Source of the DNA: an uncultured SAR86 cluster bacterium
Lineage (GTDB): Bacteria > Pseudomonadota > Gammaproteobacteria > Magnimaribacterales > Magnimaribacteraceae
DNA: 64,000 nucleotides
Direction: 5' to 3'
Assembly (NCBI GenBank): GCA_937773605.1
Contig: CALJVP010000001.1
Coordinates: forward strand, 1 to 64,000
How positions within the stretch are numbered: the first letter of the stretch is position 1; every line of letters begins with the position of its first letter. Position numbers and translations under genes: made by a program. The notes below the pieces were generated by a model. That model was not told the origin of the DNA and ran no database searches. It saw only the letters and a program-made list of their open reading frames with translations. Shown one piece after another: positions 1 through 9,118 of this stretch.

Positions 1-812
1 GGTTTTGGGTATCTTGAAATTGGTACTGTTACTCCTAGAGCCTCAAACTGGAAATCTTAAACCAAGGCTTTTAGAATTAGATCTCAAAAAGCACTAGTAA
101 ACAGTATGGGCTTCAATAACAAAGGTGTTGATTACATTGTGCAGAGAGTAAAAGAGAGGAACTCCAAAACTCCTTTAGGAATAAGTATTGGTAAAAACTT
201 TGACACACCAATTGATTCTGCCTTGATGATTACCTTTATTGCTTAGATAAAGTTTATAAGCTTGCAGATTATGTAGCTATCAATATCTCCTCGCCAAATA
301 CAAAAAACCTTCGAGATCTTCAATCTAACGAATATATTGATAATCTTTTGTCCTCGATTAAAGATACTCAATTAGAACTGGCTTCAACACATGGTTACAC
401 ACCAATTTTGATCAAAATTTCTCCTGACATGTCTTCTGAAGAATTAAAAATATTATCTAAAAGTGTTTTACAAAATAAATTGGATGGGATTATTTGCTCT
501 AACACAACTGTCAATCACAATCATCCATCCAAAAAAGGAGGACTTAGTGGGAAGCCTCTATTTGAACCATCTACATCTACACTGGTAGCATTAAGAGCTT
601 TAGTAGGACCTGACTTACCAATAATTGCTTCTGGAGGTGTGATGAATCTAGAGACTTTTAACCACAAAATAAATATGGGTGCTGATGTCGTTCAAATTTA
701 TACTGGTTTCATTTATGAAGGCCCTTCGTTGGTTGATGAAATTATAAATTCTGAAAGTCAAAAATTAAATTTTTACTTGACAGAAAGACCACTTCTGAAC
801 TTTATACTGTAA
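1..812 (+). pseudogene. pyrD: Dihydroorotate dehydrogenase PyrD, class 2; 5'-truncated and broken by three indels
   Basis: Class 2 PyrD is a membrane-associated, quinone-linked flavoenzyme that oxidises dihydroorotate to orotate in pyrimidine synthesis. The window opens inside the gene at GFGYLEIGTVTPR. Reading on needs three frame changes: one extra base near 40, one missing base in the A-run near 86-90, and one missing base near 223-225. With these corrected, family motifs run in order: PQTGNLKPRL, NSMGFNNKGVDY, ISSPNTKNLR, GGLSGKPLF, IIASGGV and VQIYTGFIYEGP, ending at 812. From about 225 the frame is intact. PyrD is normally essential for uridine synthesis, so three indels in under 200 bases look more like poor sequence than a true pseudogene, but the sequence alone cannot decide. 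Confidence 0.85.
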
Positions 813-837
813 AGAGATTAAATTTTATAAGGCTATT

Positions 838-3411
838 ATGGAATCATTAGTTATTGTTGAATCTGGTGCAAAGGCATCAAAAATAAAAGGCTACCTTGAC
901 GCAAATTTTAAAAATGAGGAATGGCATGTAGCTGCTTGTCTTGGTCATATTAGGGACTTACCTGATGACGATTCCGCAGTGAATCCAGAAGATTGGACTG
1001 ATCTAAAATGGGAAGGAACACCAAAAGGCAAGAAAACGATTAAAGAACTTAGAAAAATATGTAAAGGAGTCGATAGGCTTTATTTGGCAACGGACCCAGA
1101 TAGAGAAGGGGAGGCGATTGCATGGCACTTAGAAGCAGATTTCAAGAATAAAAAGTTATTAGAAAATGTTGAGGTTAAGCGTATAGCATTTACAGAGATT
1201 ACTTCTTCAGCTATTAAAAAAGCTGTAGATAATCCAAGAGAAATTGATCAAGATCTTGTTGATGCTTACTTAACTCGCAGGATACTTGATCATCTAATTG
1301 GCTTTAAAGTTTCACCTCTTCTGTGGCGACACGTTTCTAGGGCAAAATCTGCTGGAAGGGTGCAATCTCCTTCACTGAGGATAATATGTGAAAGAGAGGA
1401 TGAGCGTGATGCCCATACTCCAGAAGAATATTGGCCTGTTAATGCTAAATTTAACTACGAAGGGGCAGAATTTGATGCTGATCTTATCAAAATTGGTGAC
1501 AGTCCTATCAACAAGAATCCTATAAGAAGTGAAAGTGCGGTCAATCAAGTAATGGCTGACCTGGAATCATCTTCATTTATCTTGTCAGAAGTAGAAACTA
1601 AGCCTCAGACTAGCTCGCCTAAGTCACCATTTAGAACTTCAACTCTGCAAATGGCAGCGGCAAGCTCTCTAGGTTTTACTGCAGATAGAACAATGAGTGC
1701 GGCTCAGAAACTTTACGAAGGAGGTTTAATTACCTACCTTAGAACTGACGGCATATCGATTAGCACTTCTCCCAATACCGGCGAACCTTTTTCTGAAGAT
1801 AAACCCGGCCCCCCGCCTCTTCAGGAAGTCAGAAATATAATAGTAAAAGAATTCGATAAATCTTATTTATCAGAACAAGTAAGAACCTACAAATCAAAGG
1901 TTCAAAATTCTCAAGAAGCTCATGAAGCAATAAGACCTACCGATGTATCCACGACACCAAAAGATATCAACGTTTCTGCAGATGAAGAGAGGCTTTATGA
2001 GCTTATATGGAACAGAACACTTGCTAGTCAAATGGTTAATTCAAGATATGAAAGAAAAGTCCTAACTATTATGACTTCAGATGAGAAATATACATTTACG
2101 GCCGCATCTAGAAAAAATATTTTCTTAGGTTTTGAAGTTTTAATAAAAGAAGATAAGGGGTCTGATTTCCAATTTCCAGAAACTTTAGTGCAAGGCATTG
2201 CTTTAGATTTAATATCTAAGGATGCACTTCAAAAATTTACCCTTCCTCCCAATAGGTTTTCTGAAGCTTCTTTAATTAAGAAAATGGAAGAAGAAGGTAT
2301 TGGAAGGCCCTCAACATATGCAACTATTGTAAAAGGACTGAGAACGAAGAAATATGCTTATGGTGCAAAATCCATCGCTCCATCTGATTTAGGCAGGGTT
2401 CTAACCTCTTACCTTAAGACAATTTTTAAGGATTTTTTCATTGAAACAAAATTTACTGCCAGCATGGAAAGTGATTTAGATGAGATTGCTTCTGGAAATA
2501 GAAACTGGCAAGAGGTTTTGGATAAATTTTGGATTGAATTACAAAATTATTTAAATAAGAAAATTAATGAAGTAGAAATAAGTAATAAAGATGAATTTAA
2601 AACCAGACAAGTCTTAGATTTATTAAACGAAGAGCTCCACGATGTAATTTTTCCGAAAACCAAAGAGGGGTTAATAACTCGTGAATGTCCAAAATGCTCT
2701 GAGCAAATAAGTCTAAAGTCAGGTGCATGGGGTTACTTCGTTGGTTGCTCTGAGTGCAAATGGACTAAGAAACCATTCGATTTTTCTACAGATTGGGAAA
2801 CTTATCAAGAGTTACCTAAAGATCTAGGAATGCACCCTGATCTTAATGAACCGATCTATGCTGACATGAGTGTTAATGGGCCTTGTGTTTGGACCATGAA
2901 AGAAGAAAAAAAGATATACGGTGCCCCTGATGAAGATGAATTTATACTCGATATAGGACTTAACAGGGCAGTAGAACTTATTGAAAGAGATTCAGGTGAA
3001 AATATTCTTTTTACGGAGAGTAATAGTGATATTCCTGTCTTACTTAAGAATGGAAGGTTTGGTGAATATACTGAATTTGATGGATTCAATAAGGCTACAA
3101 AGTTACCTCCTGAGAACAAACCTAAAAATCCAAAAGTTACTTATTACGATCCACATGACATGGATTATGAAAATATTGCTACTCAAAAATTTGTTCTTAA
3201 ATCCTTAAGAATCTTGGGGTTTCATCCTGATACTAAGCAGCCGATAGGTATTAAGATAAGAAAACCTGGAAAGGCTTTTAAGTTTGTAAAATTTATTAAG
3301 TGCGGGGAAAAAGAAGTTGAATGTCCTAATGATTTTTACAAATTAGATGAAGACGAGCAACTGACTCTTGTTAGAGATGCTTTTAGTTTAAAAGATTTTA
3401 AGTTTATTTAA
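838..3411 (+). CDS. topA: DNA topoisomerase I
   Basis: Type IA topoisomerase that relaxes negative supercoils; 857 residues, close to the usual length. The N-terminal TOPRIM domain starts with LVIVESGAKASKIKGYL and carries the acidic metal motif ATDPDREGEAIAWHLE. The strand-cleaving tyrosine is Y300 in TYLRTDG, and GRVQSPSLR follows the RRILDHLIGF segment. One C-terminal four-Cys zinc ribbon (CPKC...CSEC) is visible near residues 620-640, followed by repeats of the DIGLNRAVELI / KNGRFGEY type seen in alphaproteobacterial and actinobacterial TopA rather than the several zinc fingers of E. coli. The usual VESPAKA reads VESGAKA here. The start is the ATG after the pyrD stop; the stop overlaps the convergent lexA stop by 4 nt. 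Confidence 0.97.
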   Translation: MESLVIVESGAKASKIKGYLDANFKNEEWHVAACLGHIRDLPDDDSAVNPEDWTDLKWEGTPKGKKTIKELRKICKGVDRLYLATDPDREGEAIAWHLEADFKNKKLLENVEVKRIAFTEITSSAIKKAVDNPREIDQDLVDAYLTRRILDHLIGFKVSPLLWRHVSRAKSAGRVQSPSLRIICEREDERDAHTPEEYWPVNAKFNYEGAEFDADLIKIGDSPINKNPIRSESAVNQVMADLESSSFILSEVETKPQTSSPKSPFRTSTLQMAAASSLGFTADRTMSAAQKLYEGGLITYLRTDGISISTSPNTGEPFSEDKPGPPPLQEVRNIIVKEFDKSYLSEQVRTYKSKVQNSQEAHEAIRPTDVSTTPKDINVSADEERLYELIWNRTLASQMVNSRYERKVLTIMTSDEKYTFTAASRKNIFLGFEVLIKEDKGSDFQFPETLVQGIALDLISKDALQKFTLPPNRFSEASLIKKMEEEGIGRPSTYATIVKGLRTKKYAYGAKSIAPSDLGRVLTSYLKTIFKDFFIETKFTASMESDLDEIASGNRNWQEVLDKFWIELQNYLNKKINEVEISNKDEFKTRQVLDLLNEELHDVIFPKTKEGLITRECPKCSEQISLKSGAWGYFVGCSECKWTKKPFDFSTDWETYQELPKDLGMHPDLNEPIYADMSVNGPCVWTMKEEKKIYGAPDEDEFILDIGLNRAVELIERDSGENILFTESNSDIPVLLKNGRFGEYTEFDGFNKATKLPPENKPKNPKVTYYDPHDMDYENIATQKFVLKSLRILGFHPDTKQPIGIKIRKPGKAFKFVKFIKCGEKEVECPNDFYKLDEDEQLTLVRDAFSLKDFKFI

Positions 3412-4013
3412 GAGAAGTCTCTTAACAGGCCAACACAAGTCCCTTCAAAAACTATTTCATCCTTTTCAGGATTTATTTCAATGTTAGAGTATTCTGAATT
3501 TTCTGCTTTTAAAACTACTTGTTTTGAAGAAATTGACTCGAGAGTTTTTACCGTGACTTCCTCCCCAATTCTTGCAATAACAATGGATCCAACTTTAACA
3601 GGGTTATTCTTATTAACTCCTATAAGGTCATTTTCGTAAATTCCTACGTCAACCATGCTGTCACCTTTTACCCGAAGGTAATAATCAATCTTGTTGGATA
3701 AGATGTTTTGAGCTTGAGGAATTCTTTTTTCAATGTTTTCTTGAGCAAGTATAGGTCCTCCTGCAGCAACCAATCCAATAACAGGAATGCCAAGGTCTTC
3801 TTCCGTATTTAAGATTATGCCTCTTGAAGCTCCAGCAAGAATCGAGATGAATCCTTTCTTTTCAATTGCTCTGAGATGTTGCTCTGCTGCATTAGGAGAT
3901 TTAAAACCTAGAGTCCTTGCTATATCCGCTCTGGTGGGGGGAAGTCCATTCTCTTCAAGGTTAGATTTTATTAAATCCAATATCTCTTGTTGCCTGTCTG
4001 TTAAACCTTTCAT
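3408..4013 (-). CDS. lexA: LexA repressor, SOS regulon master
   Basis: Transcriptional repressor of the SOS response that self-cleaves when RecA filaments form. It has 201 residues: an N-terminal winged helix-turn-helix (about 1-65, LTDRQQEILDLI ... TRADIARTLGF) and an S24-type protease domain. The cleavage bond is A84-G85 in GLVAAGGPI, the nucleophile S119 in VKGDSMVD and the general base K156 in EVTVKTLE. All three positions match the E. coli numbering. A ribosome site (TTTGGAG) lies just upstream of the ATG. Its promoter overlaps a LexA box, so it should repress itself. It is convergent with topA and divergent from the nucleotidase gene. Confidence 0.97.
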   Translation of the reverse strand: MKGLTDRQQEILDLIKSNLEENGLPPTRADIARTLGFKSPNAAEQHLRAIEKKGFISILAGASRGIILNTEEDLGIPVIGLVAAGGPILAQENIEKRIPQAQNILSNKIDYYLRVKGDSMVDVGIYENDLIGVNKNNPVKVGSIVIARIGEEVTVKTLESISSKQVVLKAENSEYSNIEINPEKDEIVFEGTCVGLLRDFS

Positions 4014-4027
4014 ATTAACTCCAAAGA

Positions 4028-4068
4028 TTGATTACTGTGATTATATACAGTATAATAAATATTATCAA
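4028..4068. promoter_or_regulatory. Shared LexA operator with two overlapping divergent promoters
   Basis: The LexA box occupies 4033-4052 (CTGT, 8 nt, ACAG, flanked by TA on both sides), matching the E. coli-type consensus. On the minus strand TTGATA (4063-4068) and TATAAT (4040-4045) are 17 bp apart and drive lexA. On the plus strand TTGATT (4028-4033) and TATAAT (4051-4056) are also 17 bp apart and point to the nucleotidase gene. The box covers the spacer or -10 of both promoters, so one bound repressor should silence both. Box and hexamers are seen directly; repression is inferred. Confidence 0.88.
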
Positions 4069-4070
4069 TC

Positions 4071-4943
4071 ATGCTTGTTATCGGTATTACATCACGCGCT
4101 TTATTCGACTTAGATTTAAGTCATGACATTTTTACAAAAGAAGGCTTAGAGTCTTATCGCAGTTTCCAGATTTCTAATGAAAATGTTCCTCTCAAACCAG
4201 GCAGAGCCTTCCCTCTGGTAAAAAAACTATTATCTTTAAACAATCTGATTGATGGCAAAAGAAGCGTTGAAGTGATTTTGTTAAGTAGGAATTCATCTGA
4301 TACAGGCTTGAGAATTTTTAATTCAATTGAACACCATAATCTTGATATTAAAAGAGCTGTTTTTTGTAGTGGAGGAAGTCCTCATTCTTATGCAAAATCA
4401 TTTGGAGCACACTTGTTTCTTTCAACAGAAACTTCAGATTGCAGGTCTTCAATCCAAAATGGTGTTGCATCAGCACGTATTTTTCCTTCTTCAGTTCCTT
4501 CCTCTTCAGAAGACACATTAAAAGTAGCTTTTGATGGAGACTCGGTAATTTTTTCTGAAGACTCTCAATCCATTTATGACAAGCATGGAATAAAAGCGTT
4601 TGAAAGAAATGAGAAGAATCTTGCTAAATTTCCTCTCTCCGGAGGACCGTTTAAATCTTTTTTATTTGAATTGCATAAGCTACAAAAGAAATTTACTCCT
4701 TCAAGTTGCCCTATAAAAATTGCACTTGTCACAGCAAGATCAGCTCCTTCTCATGAAAGAGTGATTAGAACATTAAGAGATTGGGGAATAAGAATTGATG
4801 AATGTCTTTTTTTAGGAGGTCTTGATAAAGGTAGTTTTTTAAGAGTTTTTGATGCTGATATTTTTTTTGATGATCAGATAGAGAATTGTTCTTCTGCCTC
4901 CACTTTTGTGCCTACTGCACACGTGATAAGCATGAGCCATTAG
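4071..4943 (+). CDS. Cytosolic 5'-nucleotidase family protein (PF06189-like)
   Basis: Predicted HAD-fold 5'-nucleotidase that removes phosphate from nucleoside monophosphates; 290 residues. The N-terminus (LVIGITSRALFDLD), the block VEVILLSRNSSDTGLRIFNSI, FCSGGSPHSY and the acidic motif KVAFDGDSVIFSEDS are those of the PF06189 family. A later VTARSAPSHERVIRTL stretch and FFDDQIENC complete the fold. There is no clear ribosome site; the predicted transcription start is only about 8 nt before the ATG, so the mRNA may be nearly leaderless. The promoter is covered by the LexA box shared with lexA, so SOS induction is predicted. The substrate cannot be read from the sequence. Confidence 0.85.
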   Translation: MLVIGITSRALFDLDLSHDIFTKEGLESYRSFQISNENVPLKPGRAFPLVKKLLSLNNLIDGKRSVEVILLSRNSSDTGLRIFNSIEHHNLDIKRAVFCSGGSPHSYAKSFGAHLFLSTETSDCRSSIQNGVASARIFPSSVPSSSEDTLKVAFDGDSVIFSEDSQSIYDKHGIKAFERNEKNLAKFPLSGGPFKSFLFELHKLQKKFTPSSCPIKIALVTARSAPSHERVIRTLRDWGIRIDECLFLGGLDKGSFLRVFDADIFFDDQIENCSSASTFVPTAHVISMSH

Positions 4944-5016
4944 CTTTAATTTTTTTTCAAAGAGTATAGAATCCTCGCCTCACTTCTTTTGAATAATTTT
5001 TTGATGGAAAATAACT

Positions 5017-5634
5017 ATGGAATATTTGTGTTTAGACCTTGAAGGCGTGTTGATTCCAGAAATATGGTCTGAAGTAGCCAAGCAAACTGGTGAAGACAAG
5101 TTTAATTTAACCACCCAGAACATAAAGGACTATTCAGAATTGATGGATATGAGAATGAAGTTGGTTAATTCAATGAACATATCCATGAGTGACCTTAATA
5201 ATTTAGTTGATAAAATGGAGCCTTTTGAAGGTGCAAAAGAATTTTTGGACTGGGCGAGGGATAATTTTCAAGTAACCATTGTTTCTGATTCTTTTTATGA
5301 ATTAGCATGGCCTTTAATTAGAAAACTCGGCACTCCAAACATGGTCTGCCATCACTTAGATATAGATAAAGATAAGCTTAAAGGCTATAAGCTTCGTCAA
5401 AATGAGAATAAAAAGAAAGTTATACAGACTCTGCAAAGTTTAAAATATGAAGTATTTGCTTCCGGAGACTCTTATAATGATATACAGATGTTAAAAGAAG
5501 CAGATTTTGGAGTCTTCTTCCAGGCCCCTAAACATATCAGAGATGAGTTTCCTGATATAGGCAGTGTTGAAAGTCATCAGGAGCTAAAAGAGGCCCTTAT
5601 TAAAAGGTCAAATTTTGTCCAAATAGAAAGGTAG
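5017..5634 (+). CDS. thrH: ThrH-type phosphoserine phosphatase / homoserine phosphotransferase
   Basis: HAD-family enzyme of 205 residues resembling Pseudomonas ThrH, which dephosphorylates phosphoserine and can move the phosphate to homoserine, linking serine and threonine synthesis. The nucleophile is D7 in CLDLEGVLIPEIW. TIVSDSFYE holds the motif II serine and ASGDSYNDIQML the acidic metal motif. The length fits ThrH rather than the longer SerB, and there is no ACT domain. The ATG at 5017 begins directly at the conserved MEYLCLDLEG. It ends 3 nt before prpB and may be cotranscribed with it. Confidence 0.9.
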   Translation: MEYLCLDLEGVLIPEIWSEVAKQTGEDKFNLTTQNIKDYSELMDMRMKLVNSMNISMSDLNNLVDKMEPFEGAKEFLDWARDNFQVTIVSDSFYELAWPLIRKLGTPNMVCHHLDIDKDKLKGYKLRQNENKKKVIQTLQSLKYEVFASGDSYNDIQMLKEADFGVFFQAPKHIRDEFPDIGSVESHQELKEALIKRSNFVQIER

Positions 5635-5637
5635 ATT

Positions 5638-6516
5638 ATGGAAAAGTTTAATTCAGCAGGAATGAAATTTAGAGAGGCTCTTTCTAAGAATTCCCCGTTG
5701 AAGCTAGTAGGCACAATAAATGCTTACACTGCGTTGCAGGCAGAAAAATCTGGTCATCAGGCTATTTATTTATCCGGAGGCGGCGTTGCTGCTTCTAGTT
5801 TAGGAGTTCCTGATTTAGGAATCACTTCTTTGCAAGATGTCTTGATAGATGTTGAGAGAATAACAAATGCCACTGAACTTCCTCTCCTGGTTGATGCGGA
5901 CACGGGCTGGGGAGGTGCGTTTAACATTGCAAGAACAGTAAAATCCTTAATCAACTCTAATGCAGCCGGTATGCACATAGAAGACCAGGTAGCGCAAAAA
6001 AGATGTGGCCATCGTCCCAATAAAGAAATTGTAACGTGTAATGAGATGGTCGATAGATTGAAGGCTGCTGTAGATGCTAAAACGGATCAAGACTTCGTGG
6101 TAATGGCAAGAACAGATGCTTTAGCTGGCGAAGGTTTGGATTCAGCTATTGAGAGAGCTGTTAAATATCAGGAAGCTGGAGCCGATGCTCTTTTTCCCGA
6201 AGCCTTAACAAAATTAGATGAATATATTGCAATGAGTAAAGAATTGGACATACCTATACTTGCGAATATAACTGAATTTGGTCAAACTCCTCTTTTTAAT
6301 TGTGCGCAATTAAAAGAAGCTGGGGTTTCCATGGTGCTGTATCCACTTTCTGCATTCAGAGCCATGAGTAAAGCAGCAGAAGGTGTCTACGATGAAATCT
6401 TAAAAGAAGGTTCTCAAGAAAAAGTTTTAGATAAAATGCAAACTAGAGAAGAGCTCTACGAAGTGCTTGATTATCATTCTTTTGAAAATAAATTGGACGA
6501 ATTATTTAAAGACTAA
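5638..6516 (+). CDS. prpB: 2-methylisocitrate lyase
   Basis: Last step of the methylcitrate cycle: splits 2-methylisocitrate into pyruvate and succinate. It has 292 residues in the PEP mutase/isocitrate lyase barrel. Magnesium-binding acids are in [11 protein letters not shown] (D86, D88), and the catalytic loop KRCGHRP puts the cysteine at C123, the E. coli PrpB position. The C-terminus has the usual [18 protein letters not shown]. It is the first gene of a prpB-prpC-prpD run with gaps of 12 and 16 nt. No prpR regulator is visible nearby. Confidence 0.96.
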   Translation: MEKFNSAGMKFREALSKNSPLKLVGTINAYTALQAEKSGHQAIYLSGGGVAASSLGVPDLGITSLQDVLIDVERITNATELPLLVDADTGWGGAFNIARTVKSLINSNAAGMHIEDQVAQKRCGHRPNKEIVTCNEMVDRLKAAVDAKTDQDFVVMARTDALAGEGLDSAIERAVKYQEAGADALFPEALTKLDEYIAMSKELDIPILANITEFGQTPLFNCAQLKEAGVSMVLYPLSAFRAMSKAAEGVYDEILKEGSQEKVLDKMQTREELYEVLDYHSFENKLDELFKD

Positions 6517-6528
6517 GAGGGGAAGATT

Positions 6529-7653
6529 ATGGGAGAGAAGAAATTAGGAGGGGCTGGCCTTAGGGGTCAAGTGGCTGGGAATACTGCTCTATCAACTGTA
6601 GGCAAGACAGGAAAAGGTTTAACTTACAGAGGCTATGCAATAGAAGAGTTAGCGGAAAAAGCTACTTTTGAAGAAGTGGCTTATATGCTTCTTTATGGGA
6701 GTCTCCCAACACAATCAGAATACGATGCCTATTCAGCAAAACTAAAATCTTTTAGATCTCTACCTGAAGCATTGAAAGAAGTTTTAGAGAGAATTCCTCA
6801 GACCGCTCATCCGATGGACGTCATGAGAACAGGTTGTTCCATGCTTGGAAATTTAGAACCTGAAGGTGATTTTAGTAATCAAAATGATACAGCTGACCGC
6901 ATTCTTGCTTCTATGTCATCGATTATAACTTATTGGTATAGATACTCTCACGATGGAGTTAAAGTCGATACGGCTACTGATCATGAAACCATTGGCGGAC
7001 AGTTTTTATCTCTTTTAACCGGCAAGGAGCCTTCAGAAGAACACGCAAGAGCTTTGGATGTTTCTTTAATACTTTATGCTGAGCATGGTTTTAATGCTTC
7101 AACTTTTACAGCCAGAACATGTGCGTCTACTCTTTCGGATATGCATTCTTGTGTAACGGGAGCCATCGGAACTTTAAGAGGCCCTTTGCATGGAGGAGCC
7201 AATGAAGCTGCAATGGAGATGATAGAAAAATATTCATCTCGTGAAGAAGCAAAAGCCGGTCTTTTAGAGTTGCTGTCTAACAAAGAAAAAATTATGGGTT
7301 TTGGTCACGCTGTTTATAGTACCGAAGATCCCAGAAATGCAATTATAAAATTATGGTCTGAAAAACTTTCTCAATCAAATGGTGATGCTACGCTTTATGA
7401 AGTGTCTGACGAAGTTGAGAGGGTTATGGATGAAGAGAAAGGTATGTTTGCTAATACGGACTTCTTCATGGCCTCTGCGTATCACTATTTAGGCATTCCT
7501 ACTCAGATTTTTACCCCATTATTTGTTATTGGTAGAACATCAGGGTGGACTGCAAATATAATGGAGCAAAGAGCCGATAATAGAATAATTCGCCCTAGTG
7601 AAGATTACATTGGTCCTGACGGTTCTGTTTGGGTTGATATGTCGGATCGTTAA
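6529..7653 (+). CDS. prpC: 2-methylcitrate synthase
   Basis: Condenses propionyl-CoA with oxaloacetate to 2-methylcitrate. It has 374 residues, the short PrpC length rather than the roughly 430 of a type I citrate synthase. Motifs include GLRGQVAGNTALSTVGK, YRGYAIEELAE, the catalytic-site GPLHGGANEAAME (His near residue 221) and GFGHAVYSTEDPRN (His near 260), and a C-terminal GRTSGWTANIMEQ. A ribosome site (GAGGGGAAG) precedes the ATG. Its place between prpB and prpD makes the methylcitrate role secure. Confidence 0.96.
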   Translation: MGEKKLGGAGLRGQVAGNTALSTVGKTGKGLTYRGYAIEELAEKATFEEVAYMLLYGSLPTQSEYDAYSAKLKSFRSLPEALKEVLERIPQTAHPMDVMRTGCSMLGNLEPEGDFSNQNDTADRILASMSSIITYWYRYSHDGVKVDTATDHETIGGQFLSLLTGKEPSEEHARALDVSLILYAEHGFNASTFTARTCASTLSDMHSCVTGAIGTLRGPLHGGANEAAMEMIEKYSSREEAKAGLLELLSNKEKIMGFGHAVYSTEDPRNAIIKLWSEKLSQSNGDATLYEVSDEVERVMDEEKGMFANTDFFMASAYHYLGIPTQIFTPLFVIGRTSGWTANIMEQRADNRIIRPSEDYIGPDGSVWVDMSDR

Positions 7654-7669
7654 AAAATAAGGAAATACC

Positions 7670-9118
7670 ATGAGTGGAAACGTTGAAACGAACGTTCGTC
7701 CTAATCCGGATGACGTTCTTGTAAAAATTGCTGATTATGTTTTGAATAAAGAAATTGAAAGCTCTGAAGCTTTTAATACTGCACGATATTGTTTAATGGA
7801 CACACTCGGTTGCGGTTTATTAGCCTTGACCTTCTCAGATTGTAAAGACTTATTGGGGCCATACGTAGAAGGAACTTCTGTACCAGGCGGAGTTCGAGTA
7901 CCAGGAACGAAACACGTTTTAGATCCGGTTAAAGGAGCTTGGGATATCGGTGCAATTATTAGATGGTTGGACTTTAACGATACGTGGTTAGCTGCGGAAT
8001 GGGGGCATCCTTCAGATAATTTAGGTGGAATATTGGCAGCAGCTGATTACTTGTCACAAAAAAATATCAATGAAGGCAAAGAGCCTTTGTCTATAAAAGA
8101 TGTTTTAACTGGAATGATTAAAGCTCACGAAATTCAAGGTATATTGGCACTTGAAAATAGTTTTAATAGAGTTGGATTGGATCATGTGGTTTTGGTGAAG
8201 GTTGCCTCTACTGCTGTTATTGCATCCATGTTTGGGTTAAATAGAGATCAAACTATCGATGCATTATCTCAAGCTTGGGTTGACGGCCAGAGTTTAAGGA
8301 CTTATCGACATGCACCAAATGCAGGACCAAGAAAATCATGGGCAGCAGGAGATGCAACCAGTAGGGCACTTCAATTGGTATTGATCACTCTAAAAGGACA
8401 AATGGGTTATCCAAGTGTTCTTACGGCTCCTACGTGGGGTTTTTATGATGTCCAATTTAAAGGGAAAGCTTTCTCTCTCCCTAGGGATTTTGACTCTTAT
8501 GTCATGGAAAATATCCTCTTTAAGATTTCTTTTCCAGCAGAATTTCATGCTCAAACGGCTGTTGAGGCTGCAGTAACCCTTCACGAACAAATTAAAGACC
8601 GTCTAGATGACATAGAAAAAATTATCATCACAACGCACGAATCAGCCATAAGAATTATTAGCAAAGAAGGTCAGCTAAATAATCCCGCTGATAGAGATCA
8701 TTGTATTCAGTACATGACAGCAATAGGCTTGCTTAAAGGAGATTTAATAGCAGAAGATTACGAAGATGACGTTGCCTCTGATCCCAGAGTTGATGCTTTG
8801 AGAGATAAGATGGTCATTGAAGAAGACGAAAGATATAGCAAAGAGTATTTAGAGGCTGATAAAAGATCGATCGCAAATGCAATTGTTATCCATTTTAAGG
8901 ATGGAACAAGCACTGAAAGAGTGGAAGTTGAATATCCCATTGGCCACAGAAGAAGACGCGAACAAGGCATACCTTTGTTGGTGGAAAAGTTTGAAAGAAA
9001 TCTTAGAACGCAGTTTTCTGAAGACAGATCTAAAGCAATCTTGGAACTTTGTGAAAATCAGGAAGTTCTAGAGTCAACCTCCGTAACAGATTTTATGGAA
9101 TTAATGATTGCAGAGTAA
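7670..9118 (+). CDS. prpD: 2-methylcitrate dehydratase
   Basis: MmgE/PrpD-family dehydratase that converts 2-methylcitrate to 2-methyl-cis-aconitate without an iron-sulfur cluster; 482 residues. Recognisable blocks are [56 protein letters not shown] and [14 protein letters not shown]. The operon has prpB, C and D but no acnD or prpF, so a hydratase such as the AcnB at 24.8-27.4 kb would have to finish the isomerisation. That is inferred from enterobacterial PrpD-type pathways. The 3' end overlaps the next gene by 11 nt. Confidence 0.96.
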   Translation: MSGNVETNVRPNPDDVLVKIADYVLNKEIESSEAFNTARYCLMDTLGCGLLALTFSDCKDLLGPYVEGTSVPGGVRVPGTKHVLDPVKGAWDIGAIIRWLDFNDTWLAAEWGHPSDNLGGILAAADYLSQKNINEGKEPLSIKDVLTGMIKAHEIQGILALENSFNRVGLDHVVLVKVASTAVIASMFGLNRDQTIDALSQAWVDGQSLRTYRHAPNAGPRKSWAAGDATSRALQLVLITLKGQMGYPSVLTAPTWGFYDVQFKGKAFSLPRDFDSYVMENILFKISFPAEFHAQTAVEAAVTLHEQIKDRLDDIEKIIITTHESAIRIISKEGQLNNPADRDHCIQYMTAIGLLKGDLIAEDYEDDVASDPRVDALRDKMVIEEDERYSKEYLEADKRSIANAIVIHFKDGTSTERVEVEYPIGHRRRREQGIPLLVEKFERNLRTQFSEDRSKAILELCENQEVLESTSVTDFMELMIAE

